Source: Mangrovimonas sp. ST2L15 (GTDB taxonomy: Bacteria; Bacteroidota; Bacteroidia; Flavobacteriales; Flavobacteriaceae). Taken from it: a stretch of 64,000 nucleotides of DNA. The stretch is taken from positions 1,116,001-1,180,000 of the forward strand of contig NZ_LBIQ01000030.1 in the NCBI RefSeq assembly GCF_001280515.1. The letters are read 5' to 3'. Made by a program: the position numbers and the translations under genes. The notes under the pieces were generated by a model, which saw nothing but the letters and a program-made list of their open reading frames with translations, searched no databases and was not told the DNA's origin. The first letter of the stretch is position 1. The number at the start of each line of letters is the position of its first letter. This document shows, one piece after another, positions 8,302 through 18,172 of the stretch.

Positions 8302-9636
8302 ATGACTCAAAGACTAGTGATACTAGGTGGAGGTGAAAGTGGTGTAGGAACAGCACTTTTAGGAAGGCAAAAGGGGTTTGAAGTTTTTGTTTCAGATAAG
8401 GGGAGCATAAAAGATAAGTATAAAGAAGTTCTTATAAATAATGAGATTGAATGGGAGGATGAAAAACATACTGAGTCAGAGATTTTCAATGCTGATTTGG
8501 TAATGAAGAGTCCCGGTATTCCAGAAAAGGCACCTTTGGTGAAAATGATAAGGGAGAAGGGAATCCAAATTGTTTCAGAAATCGAGTTTGCATCTCGATA
8601 TACCTCGGCAACGATTGTAGGTATTACTGGTAGTAATGGTAAAACAACTACTGCAAGCTTGACGCATCATATTTTGAAACAAGAACTGCAAGTAGGTTTG
8701 GCAGGGAATATTGGAGACAGTTTTGCTAAGCAAATATTGGAGCATGATTATGAAAATTATGTCCTTGAAATAAGCAGTTTTCAATTGGATGATATTTTGG
8801 ACTTCAAGCCTCATATCGCTGTTTTGACCAATGTTACTCCAGATCATTTGGATCGATATAATTATCAATTTGAAAATTATATCGCTTCAAAGTTTAGGAT
8901 AATTATGAATCAGACTCCAGAAGATTATTTCATTTATGATGCCGATGATGAGGTAATTCAGGAATGGTTGGAAAACAACCCAGTTCAATCAAGATTATTG
9001 CCATTTTCACTGAAGAAAACTTTTGAAAATGGTGCATTTATAGAAAACGAAAACATAAAAGTAATTATAGATAACAACCAGTTTATTATGCCAACAAAAG
9101 ATTTAGCATTAGAAGGAAAACACAATATTAAAAATGCCATGGCTGCTTCAACCGTAGCGCATTTATTGAAAATCAGAAAGCAAACCATAAGAGAAAGTCT
9201 TGAAAATTTTCATGGTGTAGAACACCGATTGGAGCAAGTTTTAAAAATTAATAAAGTAAACTACATCAATGATTCCAAGGCAACGAATGTTAATGCGACC
9301 TATTATGCATTAGAAAGCATGGATGCCCCTACAGTGTGGATTGTTGGAGGTGAAGATAAAGGGAATAATTATCAAGAGCTTTTTCCTTTTGTAAATGAAA
9401 AGGTAAAGGCGGTTATCTGTTTGGGGATAGATAATGAAAAGTTGATTGAGAATTTTGCTCCTATGGTAGACGTTATTGTAGAGACACAATTTATGAGTGA
9501 GGCCGTAAAGATTGCTTACAAGATTGCTGAACCTGGTGACAATGTTTTATTGTCTCCAGCTTGTGCCAGCTTTGACTTGTTTCAAAATTATGAGGATAGA
9601 GGACGTCAATTTAAAGAGGCGGTTAGGAATTTATAA
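8302..9636 (+). CDS. murD: UDP-MurNAc-L-alanine--D-glutamate ligase MurD
   Basis: 444 residues, normal length. ATP loop GITGSNGKTT at 107-116, the Mur-ligase NVTPDHLDRY motif, and a C-terminal domain with NDSKATNVNAT. It adds D-Glu to UDP-MurNAc-L-Ala. The N-terminal Rossmann-like LGGGESGVGTALL binds the UDP substrate. Six bp downstream of mraY. Confidence 0.97.
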   Translation: MTQRLVILGGGESGVGTALLGRQKGFEVFVSDKGSIKDKYKEVLINNEIEWEDEKHTESEIFNADLVMKSPGIPEKAPLVKMIREKGIQIVSEIEFASRYTSATIVGITGSNGKTTTASLTHHILKQELQVGLAGNIGDSFAKQILEHDYENYVLEISSFQLDDILDFKPHIAVLTNVTPDHLDRYNYQFENYIASKFRIIMNQTPEDYFIYDADDEVIQEWLENNPVQSRLLPFSLKKTFENGAFIENENIKVIIDNNQFIMPTKDLALEGKHNIKNAMAASTVAHLLKIRKQTIRESLENFHGVEHRLEQVLKINKVNYINDSKATNVNATYYALESMDAPTVWIVGGEDKGNNYQELFPFVNEKVKAVICLGIDNEKLIENFAPMVDVIVETQFMSEAVKIAYKIAEPGDNVLLSPACASFDLFQNYEDRGRQFKEAVRNL

Positions 9637-9644
9637 AAGATAGA

Positions 9645-10838
9645 ATGAAGAGTTTATTAAAGAATCTAAAAGGAGATAGGTTGATTTGGTCCATTGCGGC
9701 CTTACTGGCTATATTTTCATTTTTGCCCGTTTATAGTGCTGCAAGTAATTTGGCTTATGTGAGTGGCAATGGAAATACTTTTGGGTTTTTTATAAAGCAT
9801 TTGGTACATCTTTTTTTAGGGTTCTCTATCATGTATGGGATTCATAAAATTCCGTATCGTTATTTTCGAGGTTTGTCTATGGTTATGTTGCCTGTTGTTG
9901 TTGTATTGTTGGTTGTTACTATGCTTCAAGGGACTACTATTGATGGAGCCAATGCGAGCAGATGGATACAAATCCCCATTGTAAACATGTCGTTTCAAAC
10001 CTCGACTCTGGCTATGGTGGTACTCATGGTTTATGTGGCTAGGTACATGTCAAAAATTAACGATAAAAAAATAACATTTAAGGAGTCAATTTTACCACTT
10101 TGGATGCCTGTTTTCTTAATACTTATTTTAATTTTGCCGGCCAACTTTTCTACAGCAGCCATCATGTTTGTGATGGTTATGATGTTGGTGTTCTTAGGTG
10201 GGTATCCTCTTAGGTATTTAGCGGTGATTATTGGGGCTGGTATGCTATCCTTGACCATATTTATTTTGGTTGCAAAGGCATTTCCAGATGCAATGCCAAA
10301 TAGGGTAGACACATGGATGAGTAGGATAGAGAGTTTTGCAAATGAGGAGGTGACCGAAGAGGATTATCAAATTGAAAAGGCAAAAATAGCTATCGCATCT
10401 GGAGGAATTAGAGGTGTTGGGCCAGGTAAAAGTTTACAGAAGAATTTTCTGCCGCAATCTTCTTCAGATTTTATCTATGCCATTATTGTGGAAGAATATG
10501 GATTGATAGGGGGGCTTGTTTTGATGGTATCTTATTTGTGGCTATTGTTTAGAATCGTGATTGTGGCACAAAAGTCTGAAACCATCTTTGGGAAATTATT
10601 GGTGTTAGGAGTTGGTTTACCTATAGTGTTTCAAGCCTTGATTAATATGGCGGTAGCGGTACAGCTGTTCCCGGTAACGGGTCAAACATTACCATTGATA
10701 AGTAGTGGTGGAACCTCTATTTGGATGACATGTTTATCTGTAGGGATTATACTGAGTGTCAGTGTAAAAAGAGAAGAAATAAAAGAAAAAGAAAATACTG
10801 AGGAGAATCCTTTGGAGATTCTTTCAGAAACGATATAA
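9645..10838 (+). CDS. ftsW: Septal peptidoglycan polymerase FtsW
   Basis: 397 residues, SEDS family, about ten membrane segments. The SEDS signature near the C-terminus (TGQTLPLISSGGTSIW) and the NRVDTWMSRIESF loop are clear. It polymerises glycan strands at the septum together with FtsI. The C-terminal tail is short and charged (KREEIKEKENTEE). Its stop directly abuts the murG ATG. Confidence 0.95.
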   Translation: MKSLLKNLKGDRLIWSIAALLAIFSFLPVYSAASNLAYVSGNGNTFGFFIKHLVHLFLGFSIMYGIHKIPYRYFRGLSMVMLPVVVVLLVVTMLQGTTIDGANASRWIQIPIVNMSFQTSTLAMVVLMVYVARYMSKINDKKITFKESILPLWMPVFLILILILPANFSTAAIMFVMVMMLVFLGGYPLRYLAVIIGAGMLSLTIFILVAKAFPDAMPNRVDTWMSRIESFANEEVTEEDYQIEKAKIAIASGGIRGVGPGKSLQKNFLPQSSSDFIYAIIVEEYGLIGGLVLMVSYLWLLFRIVIVAQKSETIFGKLLVLGVGLPIVFQALINMAVAVQLFPVTGQTLPLISSGGTSIWMTCLSVGIILSVSVKREEIKEKENTEENPLEILSETI

Positions 10839-11933
10839 ATGAGCGCAATTAAAGTCATATTATCTGGTGGAGGAACGGGAGGTCATATCTATCCGGCCAT
10901 TGCCATTGCCAATGAAATAAAATTGAGGTATCCAGATGCTCAAATTTTGTTTGTTGGTGCCAAGGATAAAATGGAGATGGATAAAGTGCCTCAAGCCGGT
11001 TATGACATCAAAGGATTGTGGATTTCTGGAATTCAGAGAGAATTGACTTTGAAAAATCTAAGCTTCCCATTTAAGCTAATAAGCAGTTTATTGAAGGCAA
11101 GGAAAATTGTGAATCAATTCAAGCCAGATATTGCCATTGGTACAGGCGGATTTGCCAGTGGACCCTTGTTGCAAATGGCAGTTTCTAAAGGGGTTCCAAG
11201 TCTTATCCAAGAACAGAATTCATTTCCTGGAATTACCAATAAGTTATTAGGCAAAAAGGCGGATAAAATATGTGTGGCTTATGATGGATTGGAACGTTTC
11301 TTTCCAGCTAAAAAAATGGTTAAAACAGGAAATCCCGTAAGGCAGGATTTATTGAAAATTGACAATAAAAAAGAGGCTGCAGATGAGCTATTTTCTCTTA
11401 AGCCCGATAAGAAAACATTATTGGTTTTAGGAGGGAGTTTGGGGGCTAGACGAATCAATCAACTTATTGAAAAGGAATTGGATTTTTTACAAATCCATAA
11501 CATACAAGTCATTTGGCAATGTGGAAAATTATACTACGAAAAGTATAAAATTTATAACCATACCAAGGATGTGCAAGTTCATGCATTTATCAACGACATG
11601 GCTATGGCATATGCCGCGGCAGATATTATTATTTCAAGGGCTGGAGCAAGCTCGGTGTCAGAATTATGTATTGTGGGAAAGCCGGTCATTTTCATTCCTT
11701 CTCCCAATGTAGCTGAGGACCATCAAACCAAAAATGCAATGGCTGTTGTGAATAGGCAGGCTGCTCTTTTAATTAAAGAGGAAGATTTGGATGTTGATTT
11801 TGAAAATAAATTCTCCCAACTTATGGCTTCGCCTGAAAAGCAGGAGGAGTTGGGTAAGAATATTAAGGATCTGGCATTAGTAAATGCTACCAAGGATATA
11901 GTAAATGAAGTAGAAAAATTACTTAAAAACTAA
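10839..11933 (+). CDS. murG: Lipid II synthase MurG (GT28 GlcNAc transferase)
   Basis: 364 residues. N-terminal glycine loop [12 protein letters not shown] at 9-20 and the C-terminal UDP-GlcNAc region [11 protein letters not shown] and EDHQTKNA are diagnostic. Adds GlcNAc to lipid I at the inner face of the cytoplasmic membrane. ATG abuts the ftsW stop. Confidence 0.97.
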   Translation: MSAIKVILSGGGTGGHIYPAIAIANEIKLRYPDAQILFVGAKDKMEMDKVPQAGYDIKGLWISGIQRELTLKNLSFPFKLISSLLKARKIVNQFKPDIAIGTGGFASGPLLQMAVSKGVPSLIQEQNSFPGITNKLLGKKADKICVAYDGLERFFPAKKMVKTGNPVRQDLLKIDNKKEAADELFSLKPDKKTLLVLGGSLGARRINQLIEKELDFLQIHNIQVIWQCGKLYYEKYKIYNHTKDVQVHAFINDMAMAYAAADIIISRAGASSVSELCIVGKPVIFIPSPNVAEDHQTKNAMAVVNRQAALLIKEEDLDVDFENKFSQLMASPEKQEELGKNIKDLALVNATKDIVNEVEKLLKN

Positions 11934-11934
11934 A

Positions 11935-13287
11935 TTGGATTTAAAAAACATACATAGCGTTTATTTCATCGGAATAGGAGGTATTGGTATGAGTGCATTA
12001 GCTAGGTACTTTCATGCCAAAGGGCTAACTGTGGGAGGTTATGACAAAACCCAAACCACATTGACTGATGAGTTAATAAACCTAGGTATGGATATTCATT
12101 TTGCTGATGATATAAGTTTGGTGAATCCTGTTTTTCTCAAAAGTAAGCAGGTGCTTGTAATTTATACACCAGCTATTCCTTCTGATCATAAGGAATTAAA
12201 TTATTTCAAAACAGAGGGGTTTTGTGTGATGAAGCGATCTCAAGTTTTGGGGCTTATCACTGAAAACACTTTTTGTTTAGCGGTTGCTGGAACACATGGA
12301 AAAACAACAACGACCAGCATTTTGGGGCACTTGTTGAATGTTTGTGATGTCCCTGTGACAGCATTTTTAGGAGGAATAAGCGAAAATTATCAATCCAACT
12401 TGATACTAAACGGTACCGAGGTATCTGTTGTGGAGGCCGATGAGTTTGATAGATCCTTTTTAACGCTTTCCCCAGATTTGGCCTGTATAACCTCTATGGA
12501 TGCGGACCATTTGGATATTTATGGAGATAAATTTGAATTGATAAAATCTTTTGAGGCCTTTGCCAAAAAAGTAAAAGATACAGGGAAGTTATTTGTTAAA
12601 AATGGCTTACCTCTTAAAGGGATAACATATGGGATTGAAGATGATTCAGACTATGCAATTATCCATTTAAGAATAGAAAATGGGAGTTATTTGTTTGATG
12701 TGCGAACGCCAAATGGAATAATAAACAATTTTAAATTTAACCTACCCGGTAGACATAATTTGTCGAATGCATTAATTGCCTTGGCGATGGCTGTGGAATT
12801 TGGTTGCCCTCACCAACAGCTCGCCAAGGCTTTAATTTCCTATCAAGGTGTGAAAAGAAGATTTTCTTATCACATTAAAACAGAGGAGCTTGTTTATATT
12901 GATGATTATGCCCACCATCCTGAGGAAATTAAGGCGGTTCATCAAGCGGTGAGTGAAATGTATCCTGATAAAAAAGTATTGGTTGTGTTTCAACCGCATT
13001 TGTTTAGTCGTACCAAAGATTTTGCTGAAGAGTTTGCATCCAGTTTAGGACTCTTTGATGAAGTGCGATTGCTGGACATATATCCAGCTAGGGAGCTACC
13101 TGTGGCCGGTGTGACATCTGAATGGCTTTTGTCAAAAATTCAGAATTCTAATAAGAGGCTCATCCAAAAGCATGAGATAATATCGGAAATTAAAAAGAGT
13201 GATGCTCCCGTAGTTTTAACCCTAGGAGCAGGAGATATTGGAGAGGAAGTTCAACGTATTAAAGAAAGCTTGAGTGTTGCGAGTTGA
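11935..13287 (+). CDS. murC: UDP-MurNAc--L-alanine ligase MurC
   Basis: 450 residues from TTG 11935, one base after the murG stop. N-terminal GIGGIGMSALA (13-23) binds UDP-MurNAc; ATP loop GTHGKTTTT begins at residue 119; DDYAHHPEEI and QPHLFSRTKDF are typical MurC C-terminal motifs. Catalyses the first stem-peptide addition. The 3' end overlaps ftsQ by 14 bases. Confidence 0.97.
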   Translation: MDLKNIHSVYFIGIGGIGMSALARYFHAKGLTVGGYDKTQTTLTDELINLGMDIHFADDISLVNPVFLKSKQVLVIYTPAIPSDHKELNYFKTEGFCVMKRSQVLGLITENTFCLAVAGTHGKTTTTSILGHLLNVCDVPVTAFLGGISENYQSNLILNGTEVSVVEADEFDRSFLTLSPDLACITSMDADHLDIYGDKFELIKSFEAFAKKVKDTGKLFVKNGLPLKGITYGIEDDSDYAIIHLRIENGSYLFDVRTPNGIINNFKFNLPGRHNLSNALIALAMAVEFGCPHQQLAKALISYQGVKRRFSYHIKTEELVYIDDYAHHPEEIKAVHQAVSEMYPDKKVLVVFQPHLFSRTKDFAEEFASSLGLFDEVRLLDIYPARELPVAGVTSEWLLSKIQNSNKRLIQKHEIISEIKKSDAPVVLTLGAGDIGEEVQRIKESLSVAS

Positions 13288-13996
13288 TTGGAACATAGTA
13301 AAATTGGTGGTTTTAGGTTGCCTGGTGGTTTTTTTGTTCGCTTTTTCAGCAGATAGACAAATGAATCGGGAAATATCTCGTGTGGATATAAGTTTCATAG
13401 GCGATAACAACATGTATATCACACAGGAAACTGTTAGTAAATTGTTAATACAAAATCCGCAAAGGTCTCAAAAGGAGTTTAAAGAAATTATAGATTTGAA
13501 TGGATTGGAACATGCCCTGAATTCCAATCCGATGATTAAAACTGCAGATGTCTATGTGACTGTAGATGGCGTGTTAAAGGCAGATGTAGTCCAAAAGAAA
13601 CCTATAGCAAGAGTGCGTACAAATGCATCGTATTACATCGATGATCAGGGTAGTTATATGCCTTTGTCGTCCAATTATTCTGCCAGAGTACCACTTGTAA
13701 CCGGAAGTATCGACAAAAATAATTTGTCAAATGTATTTGAAGTTGCCAGAAAAATTCAAAATGATGAGTTTTTAAAAAAACACGTTTTTGAAATAAGGCA
13801 AGACAAAAAGAATCATATATATCTCAGGTTGAGACAATATGATTTTATAGTAGAAATAGGAAAACCAACTAGCTTAGATAAAAAAATAAACAATCTCAAG
13901 GCATTTTATAAAAAGGCTTATAAAGAAAATAGGCTAAACAGTTACAGCAATATAAATCTGAGATTTGAAAGTCAAGTAGTCTGTACAAAAGTGTAA
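13274..13996 (+). CDS. ftsQ: Cell division protein FtsQ
   Basis: 240 residues from GTG 13274 (TTG 13277 is an alternative), overlapping murC. A short cytoplasmic tail, one transmembrane helix at about 10-27 (LVVLGCLVVFLFAFSA), a POTRA-like segment (VDISFIGDNNMYITQETVSK) and a beta domain. Bitopic inner-membrane division protein that links FtsL/FtsB to the ring. Identity rests on topology and on the invariant place between murC and ftsA. Confidence 0.9.
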   Translation: MLRVDWNIVKLVVLGCLVVFLFAFSADRQMNREISRVDISFIGDNNMYITQETVSKLLIQNPQRSQKEFKEIIDLNGLEHALNSNPMIKTADVYVTVDGVLKADVVQKKPIARVRTNASYYIDDQGSYMPLSSNYSARVPLVTGSIDKNNLSNVFEVARKIQNDEFLKKHVFEIRQDKKNHIYLRLRQYDFIVEIGKPTSLDKKINNLKAFYKKAYKENRLNSYSNINLRFESQVVCTKV

Positions 13997-13999
13997 ACA

Positions 14000-15331
14000 A
14001 TGGAAAACAACATTGCAATAGGATTAGACATAGGAACCACGAAAATCGTGGCCATGATTGGTCGTAAAAATGAATACGGTAAAGTGGAGATTTTGGGAAT
14101 TGGAAAATCCAAAAGCTTAGGTGTTCACCGTGGTGTGGTCAATAATATTACACAAACAATACAATCCATTCAAGCTGCAATTCAAGAAGCTGAAGCGGCT
14201 GCAGATATTAAAATTGAGGATGTAACGGTGGGTATTGCTGGCCAACATATCCGTAGTTTACAACATAGTGATTACATCACTAGACCCAATTCTGAGTTAG
14301 TAATCGACGAAGAAGATATTGAACAATTAATTAATCAAGTTCATAAGTTGGTCATGCTTCCCGGAGAGGAAATAATACATGTTTTGCCACAGGAATATAA
14401 GGTTGATGGACAGGCTGAGATTAAGGAGCCCATAGGGATGTATGGAGGACGTTTAGAGGCAAATTTCCATGTTGTGGTTGGGCAAGTATCTTCTATTAGA
14501 AACATTGGAAGGTGTGTAAAAAGTGCTGGTTTAAATCTGGAGGGAATTACATTAGAGCCATTAGCTTCTGCAAATGCTGTATTAAGCCAAGAGGAGAAAG
14601 AAGCTGGTGTAGCTTTAATTGATATAGGCGGTGGAACCACTGACTTAGCGGTATTTAAGGATGGCATTATTCGTCATACAGCTGTTATTCCGTTTGGAGG
14701 TAATGTCATTACTGAAGATATCAAAGAGGGTTGTTCCATAATTGAGAAACAAGCCGAGTTATTAAAGATCAAATTCGGTTCTGCCTGGCCAGGGGAAAAC
14801 AAGGATAATGAAATTGTTTCCATTCCTGGTTTAAGAGGTAGGGAGCCAAAGGAGATTACGCTTAAAAATTTATCGAAAATTATTCATGCCCGAGTTGTTG
14901 AGATTATTGAACAGGTGTACTTGGAGATCAAAAATTACGGTCATGAAGAACAAAAGAAAAAACTTATTGCAGGTATCGTTTTGACAGGAGGCGGAAGTCA
15001 ATTGAAACATTTAAAGCAATTAGTGGAATACATTACCGGGATGGATACAAGAATAGGTTATCCCAACGAACATTTGGCTGGAGATAGTGATGATGAAGTG
15101 ACTAGTCCGTTATACGCTACGGCCGTAGGTTTGGTCATGGACGGATTGAAACGACATGAGAGAAAGAAAGCAGAGGCCAAAGCGCAAGAAAAGTATGAAG
15201 AACAAAAAGAACAGGCTCAAGAAACTAATGAAGAGCCTGAAGAACCAATAAAAGAACCAAAACCAGAACGTCGCTCTTTCTTGGATAAACTAACCGAAAG
15301 AGTGAAGGATTTTTTAGATAACGCAGAATAA
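14000..15331 (+). CDS. ftsA: Cell division protein FtsA
   Basis: 443 residues, actin-like ATPase that tethers FtsZ to the membrane. Phosphate loops GLDIGTTKIVAMIG (8-21) and DIGGGTTDLAVF, and the adenosine motif VLTGGGSQLKHL are visible. The C-terminus is a charged Glu/Lys linker ending in a probable amphipathic membrane helix (RRSFLDKLTERVKDFL). Four bases after ftsQ. Confidence 0.96.
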   Translation: MENNIAIGLDIGTTKIVAMIGRKNEYGKVEILGIGKSKSLGVHRGVVNNITQTIQSIQAAIQEAEAAADIKIEDVTVGIAGQHIRSLQHSDYITRPNSELVIDEEDIEQLINQVHKLVMLPGEEIIHVLPQEYKVDGQAEIKEPIGMYGGRLEANFHVVVGQVSSIRNIGRCVKSAGLNLEGITLEPLASANAVLSQEEKEAGVALIDIGGGTTDLAVFKDGIIRHTAVIPFGGNVITEDIKEGCSIIEKQAELLKIKFGSAWPGENKDNEIVSIPGLRGREPKEITLKNLSKIIHARVVEIIEQVYLEIKNYGHEEQKKKLIAGIVLTGGGSQLKHLKQLVEYITGMDTRIGYPNEHLAGDSDDEVTSPLYATAVGLVMDGLKRHERKKAEAKAQEKYEEQKEQAQETNEEPEEPIKEPKPERRSFLDKLTERVKDFLDNAE

Positions 15332-15346
15332 TAAAACCAAAGATTC

Positions 15347-17314
15347 ATGAGCAGCAACACAGGAATTGAAAACAGTATCTCATTTGATTTACCTAAAAAT
15401 CAGTCAAATGTTATCAAGGTTATTGGAGTTGGAGGTGGAGGTAGCAATGCTATTAACCACATGTTCCAACAAGGAATTAAGGGAGTCGATTTTGTAATTT
15501 GTAATACAGATGCCCAAGCACTTCAAAATAGCGGTGTTCCTAATAAAATTCAATTAGGGGTTAACCTAACTGAAGGGTTAGGTGCTGGTGCCAATCCAGA
15601 AATTGGAGAGAAGGCGGCCGTTGAAAGTTTTGAGGAAATAAGCAGCATGTTGGATTCCAATACCAAAATGGTTTTTATTACTGCAGGAATGGGAGGTGGA
15701 ACTGGAACAGGTGCTGCCCCAATTATAGCCAAAATGGCAAAGGAAATGGATATTCTTACTGTAGGAATCGTAACAATGCCATTTCAATTTGAAGGAAAAT
15801 TAAGAAACCAACAAGCCCAAAAGGGAATTGACAACCTAAGGTCTATGGTTGATTCTCTGGTAGTCATTAATAATAATAAACTACGAGAGGTATACGGGAA
15901 TCTAGGCTTTAAAGCTGGGTTCTCCAAGGCAGATGAAGTCTTGTCTACAGCTGCTCGTGGTATAGCTGAAGTTATAACTCATCACTATACTCAAAACATC
16001 GATTTACGTGATGCTAAAACTGTATTAAGCAATAGTGGTACAGCTATTATGGGATCTGCAATAGCATCTGGTCAAAATAGAGCTCATGAAGCTATTAGAA
16101 AGGCATTGGATTCGCCATTGCTAAATGATAATAAGATTACGGGTGCTAAGAATGTATTGTTGCTTATCGTTTCTGGTGTTCAGGAAATCACTATCGATGA
16201 AATTGGGGAAATTAATGACCATATTCAAGACGAAGCGGGTCATGGAGCCAATATTATTATGGGGGTTGGTGAGGATGAGTCACTTGATGAATCTATAGCC
16301 GTAACAATTATTGCCACTGGTTTTGATTTGGATCAACAGAATGAAATCTCTAATACAGAGATTAAAAAAGTAATCCACGCCTTAGAAGATGATAAGCCCT
16401 TTGAAAAGGATTTAACAAAGAAAGAAAAGCAACCCGCTATTATTACTCCCAACATAGAATTAAAAGAGGAGAAAAAAGAAGAGGTTGTCAAGCATACATT
16501 AGATATTGAGGAATTGGATGATTTTCAAATTAATTCAGATCCATCACCTAAATTAAATCATTCTGAAGAGCCTTCGGGATTGATTAAGACAAATGAGGAA
16601 ATTAAAAATATTAAGGTTACTTACGAAGAGGTAACTGCTGAAATTGAGGAAGAAGAGGATGATTATATCATCACTGAAATAAAACCTGAGGCAGTGGAAG
16701 AAAGTTATGAGGATGAGTATGGTGAGGAGGAGCAACAAATTACATTAACCTTTGATTTACCTATAAGTGAGTCTCCAATTACTAGCAAGGATAATGATTT
16801 TGTAGTGCATGAGTTGGATGAGAATGTTAAAAAAATGCCTGTAAGGGATTTTGTTGAGGTAATTCCTGTCACCGAGTCTAATGAAAAGGGAGAAGTAAGG
16901 TATGCCTTAGATGACTACATTGAAGTAGAGTCTGAAATGAACCCTAAAAAGAATGAGGTGGTCATTGAGGAACAGGATGTAGTATTTGAAAAGAAAACTT
17001 TAAAAGAGGATGTTGACCAGGGAACAGAGTCTGGTGGGGATATAGATCCTATGAACAGTCCAATATCTGATATGTTAAAAGAGCGTGCGGAGGAAAGAAG
17101 GAGAAAGATGAAGGATTTTAATTATAAATTCAACACGAATAAGATTGATGATATTGAAAAAATACCTGCATACAAAAGACAAGGTGTAGATTTAAATGAT
17201 ACCCCACATTCGTCAGATTCAAGTAGTATGTCCAGTACCAGTATTAGTTTGGATGACAATAATGATATACAGATGAGAAATAACAATTCATTTCTTCATG
17301 ACAATGTAGATTAA
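15347..17314 (+). CDS. ftsZ: Cell division protein FtsZ with long C-terminal linker
   Basis: 655 residues. The tubulin-like GTPase domain occupies about 1-335, with the tubulin signature GGGTGTG at 116-122. After it comes an acidic, Glu/Asp-rich linker of about 270 residues, probably disordered. The conserved peptide that binds FtsA lies at about 604-616 ([13 protein letters not shown]), followed by a further Ser/Asn-rich tail of about 40 residues, so the peptide is not at the extreme C-terminus. Long linkers are usual in this phylum. Last gene of the dcw operon; a terminator follows. Confidence 0.97.
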   Translation: MSSNTGIENSISFDLPKNQSNVIKVIGVGGGGSNAINHMFQQGIKGVDFVICNTDAQALQNSGVPNKIQLGVNLTEGLGAGANPEIGEKAAVESFEEISSMLDSNTKMVFITAGMGGGTGTGAAPIIAKMAKEMDILTVGIVTMPFQFEGKLRNQQAQKGIDNLRSMVDSLVVINNNKLREVYGNLGFKAGFSKADEVLSTAARGIAEVITHHYTQNIDLRDAKTVLSNSGTAIMGSAIASGQNRAHEAIRKALDSPLLNDNKITGAKNVLLLIVSGVQEITIDEIGEINDHIQDEAGHGANIIMGVGEDESLDESIAVTIIATGFDLDQQNEISNTEIKKVIHALEDDKPFEKDLTKKEKQPAIITPNIELKEEKKEEVVKHTLDIEELDDFQINSDPSPKLNHSEEPSGLIKTNEEIKNIKVTYEEVTAEIEEEEDDYIITEIKPEAVEESYEDEYGEEEQQITLTFDLPISESPITSKDNDFVVHELDENVKKMPVRDFVEVIPVTESNEKGEVRYALDDYIEVESEMNPKKNEVVIEEQDVVFEKKTLKEDVDQGTESGGDIDPMNSPISDMLKERAEERRRKMKDFNYKFNTNKIDDIEKIPAYKRQGVDLNDTPHSSDSSSMSSTSISLDDNNDIQMRNNNSFLHDNVD

Positions 17315-17347
17315 TAGCAATTAAGTTTAGTGTTTAAGCTTCTTGGA

Positions 17348-17382
17348 AACCCGAAGAATCAGTAATGGTTTTTCGGGTTTTC
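17348..17382 (+). terminator. Rho-independent terminator after ftsZ
   Basis: AACCCGAA at 17348-17355 pairs with TTCGGGTT in the stretch 17372-17379, separated by a 16-base loop and followed by a T-rich run. It closes the dcw operon. Confidence 0.75.
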
Positions 17383-17387
17383 TTTAG

Positions 17388-17395
17388 TATCTTCG
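17388..17395 (+). promoter_or_regulatory. Possible -7 element (TATCTTCG) of yqeY
   Basis: TATCTTCG differs from TAnnTTTG at one base and lies 21 bp before the yqeY ATG, just after the dcw terminator, where a new promoter is needed. No clear -33 TTG is seen. Confidence 0.4.
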
Positions 17396-17416
17396 CAAAC
17401 GCAAAATTAACGGATT

Positions 17417-17866
17417 ATGAGTTTACAGAATAAAGTGATGGATGGTATGAAAGAGGCCATGAAAGCAAAGAATCAAACAGCTTTAACTGCTTTGAGAGCC
17501 ATAAAATCATCTATACTTTTAGCACAAACGGAGACGGGTGCTGGTGATGGTTTAACCGAAGACGAGGAGCTTAAATTACTTCAGAAACTGGTTAAACAAC
17601 GTCAAGATAGTGCAGCTATTTATTTAGAACAAGGAAGAGAAGATTTGGCGCAACCTGAAATAGATGAAGCCAAAGTTATTAGTCAATTTTTACCAGAGCA
17701 ACTTTCTGAAACTGAAATTGAAAAGGTAGTTGTTGCTACAATCGAGGAGGTTGGTGCAGATGGTATGAAAGATATGGGAAAAGTAATGGGACTTGTTAGT
17801 AAGGAACTAGCTGGAAAAGCCGATGGAAAAACTATTTCAACCATTGTAAAGGCTAAATTGAGTTAG
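17417..17866 (+). CDS. GatB/YqeY domain protein
   Basis: 149 residues, the normal length for the stand-alone YqeY family, related to the tail domain of the GatB subunit of tRNA amidotransferase. Typical motifs: ALTALRAIKSSILLAQ near 23-38, EELKLLQKLVKQRQDS near 54-69, and the C-terminal DMGKVMGLVSKELAGKADG. The biochemical role of the stand-alone family is not established. It lies 13 bp before tRNA-Arg, so the tRNA may be co-transcribed with it. Confidence 0.93.
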   Translation: MSLQNKVMDGMKEAMKAKNQTALTALRAIKSSILLAQTETGAGDGLTEDEELKLLQKLVKQRQDSAAIYLEQGREDLAQPEIDEAKVISQFLPEQLSETEIEKVVVATIEEVGADGMKDMGKVMGLVSKELAGKADGKTISTIVKAKLS

Positions 17867-17879
17867 ATCATACTTTTTT

Positions 17880-17953
17880 GGCCGCGTAGTTCAACTGGAT
17901 AGAATATCAGATTTCGGCTCTGAGGGTTGGGGGTTCGAATCCCTCCGCGGTCA
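17880..17953 (+). tRNA. tRNA-Arg (anticodon TCG)
   Basis: 74 nt folding into a full cloverleaf: acceptor GGCCGCG/CGCGGTC with discriminator A73; D stem GTTC/GAAT; anticodon stem TCAGA/TCTGA around loop TTTCGGC, giving anticodon TCG; T stem GGGGG/CCCTC with loop TTCGAAT. The anticodon reads CGA-type arginine codons. The CCA end is not encoded. Confidence 0.95.
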
Positions 17954-17962
17954 CAGATAGAT

Positions 17963-18016
17963 AAAAAAGTCGCACGATATATCAAGTTTACTTGAATTTG
18001 AAAGTGGGGCTTTTTT
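17963..18016 (+). terminator. Terminator hairpin after tRNA-Arg
   Basis: AAAAAAGTCGCAC (17963-17975) pairs with GTGGGGCTTTTTT (18004-18016) with one mismatch and one G-T pair. A nested hairpin TCAAG-TTTA-CTTGA sits in the loop at 17982-17995. A T tract follows. Confidence 0.7.
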
Positions 18017-18020
18017 ATTT

Positions 18021-18062
18021 TCAACACGCAGTGTTGAGCGAAATATAATCCTCCGCGGTCAC
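18021..18062 (+). repeat. Palindrome plus partial second copy of the tRNA-Arg 3' end
   Basis: TCAACAC-GCA-GTGTTGA (18021-18037) is a perfect 7-bp hairpin. It is followed at 18050-18062 by CCTCCGCGGTCAC, identical over 13 bases to the tRNA 3' end at 17942-17954. With one gap the match extends to 16 of 17 bases (18047-18062 against 17938-17954). No tRNA body precedes the second copy. It could be a relic of a tandem tRNA or of an attachment site. Confidence 0.7.
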
Positions 18063-18112
18063 TTTTTATTAGATGACAAAGCTTTAGCGGTTTATTTGAT
18101 CTGAAAATTGAT

Positions 18113-18156
18113 AAAAAAATTAAGGGACATAAAATGATATGTCCCTTAATTTTTTT
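18113..18156. terminator. Bidirectional terminator
   Basis: A perfect 18-bp stem: 18113-18130 (A7, then TTAAGGGACAT) pairs with 18139-18156 (ATGTCCCTTAA, then T7), with an 8-base loop. A and T tracts on both sides make it work in both directions, ending both the yqeY-tRNA transcript and the converging gene at 18173. Confidence 0.9.
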
Positions 18157-18172
18157 ATTGTTATGATACCTT

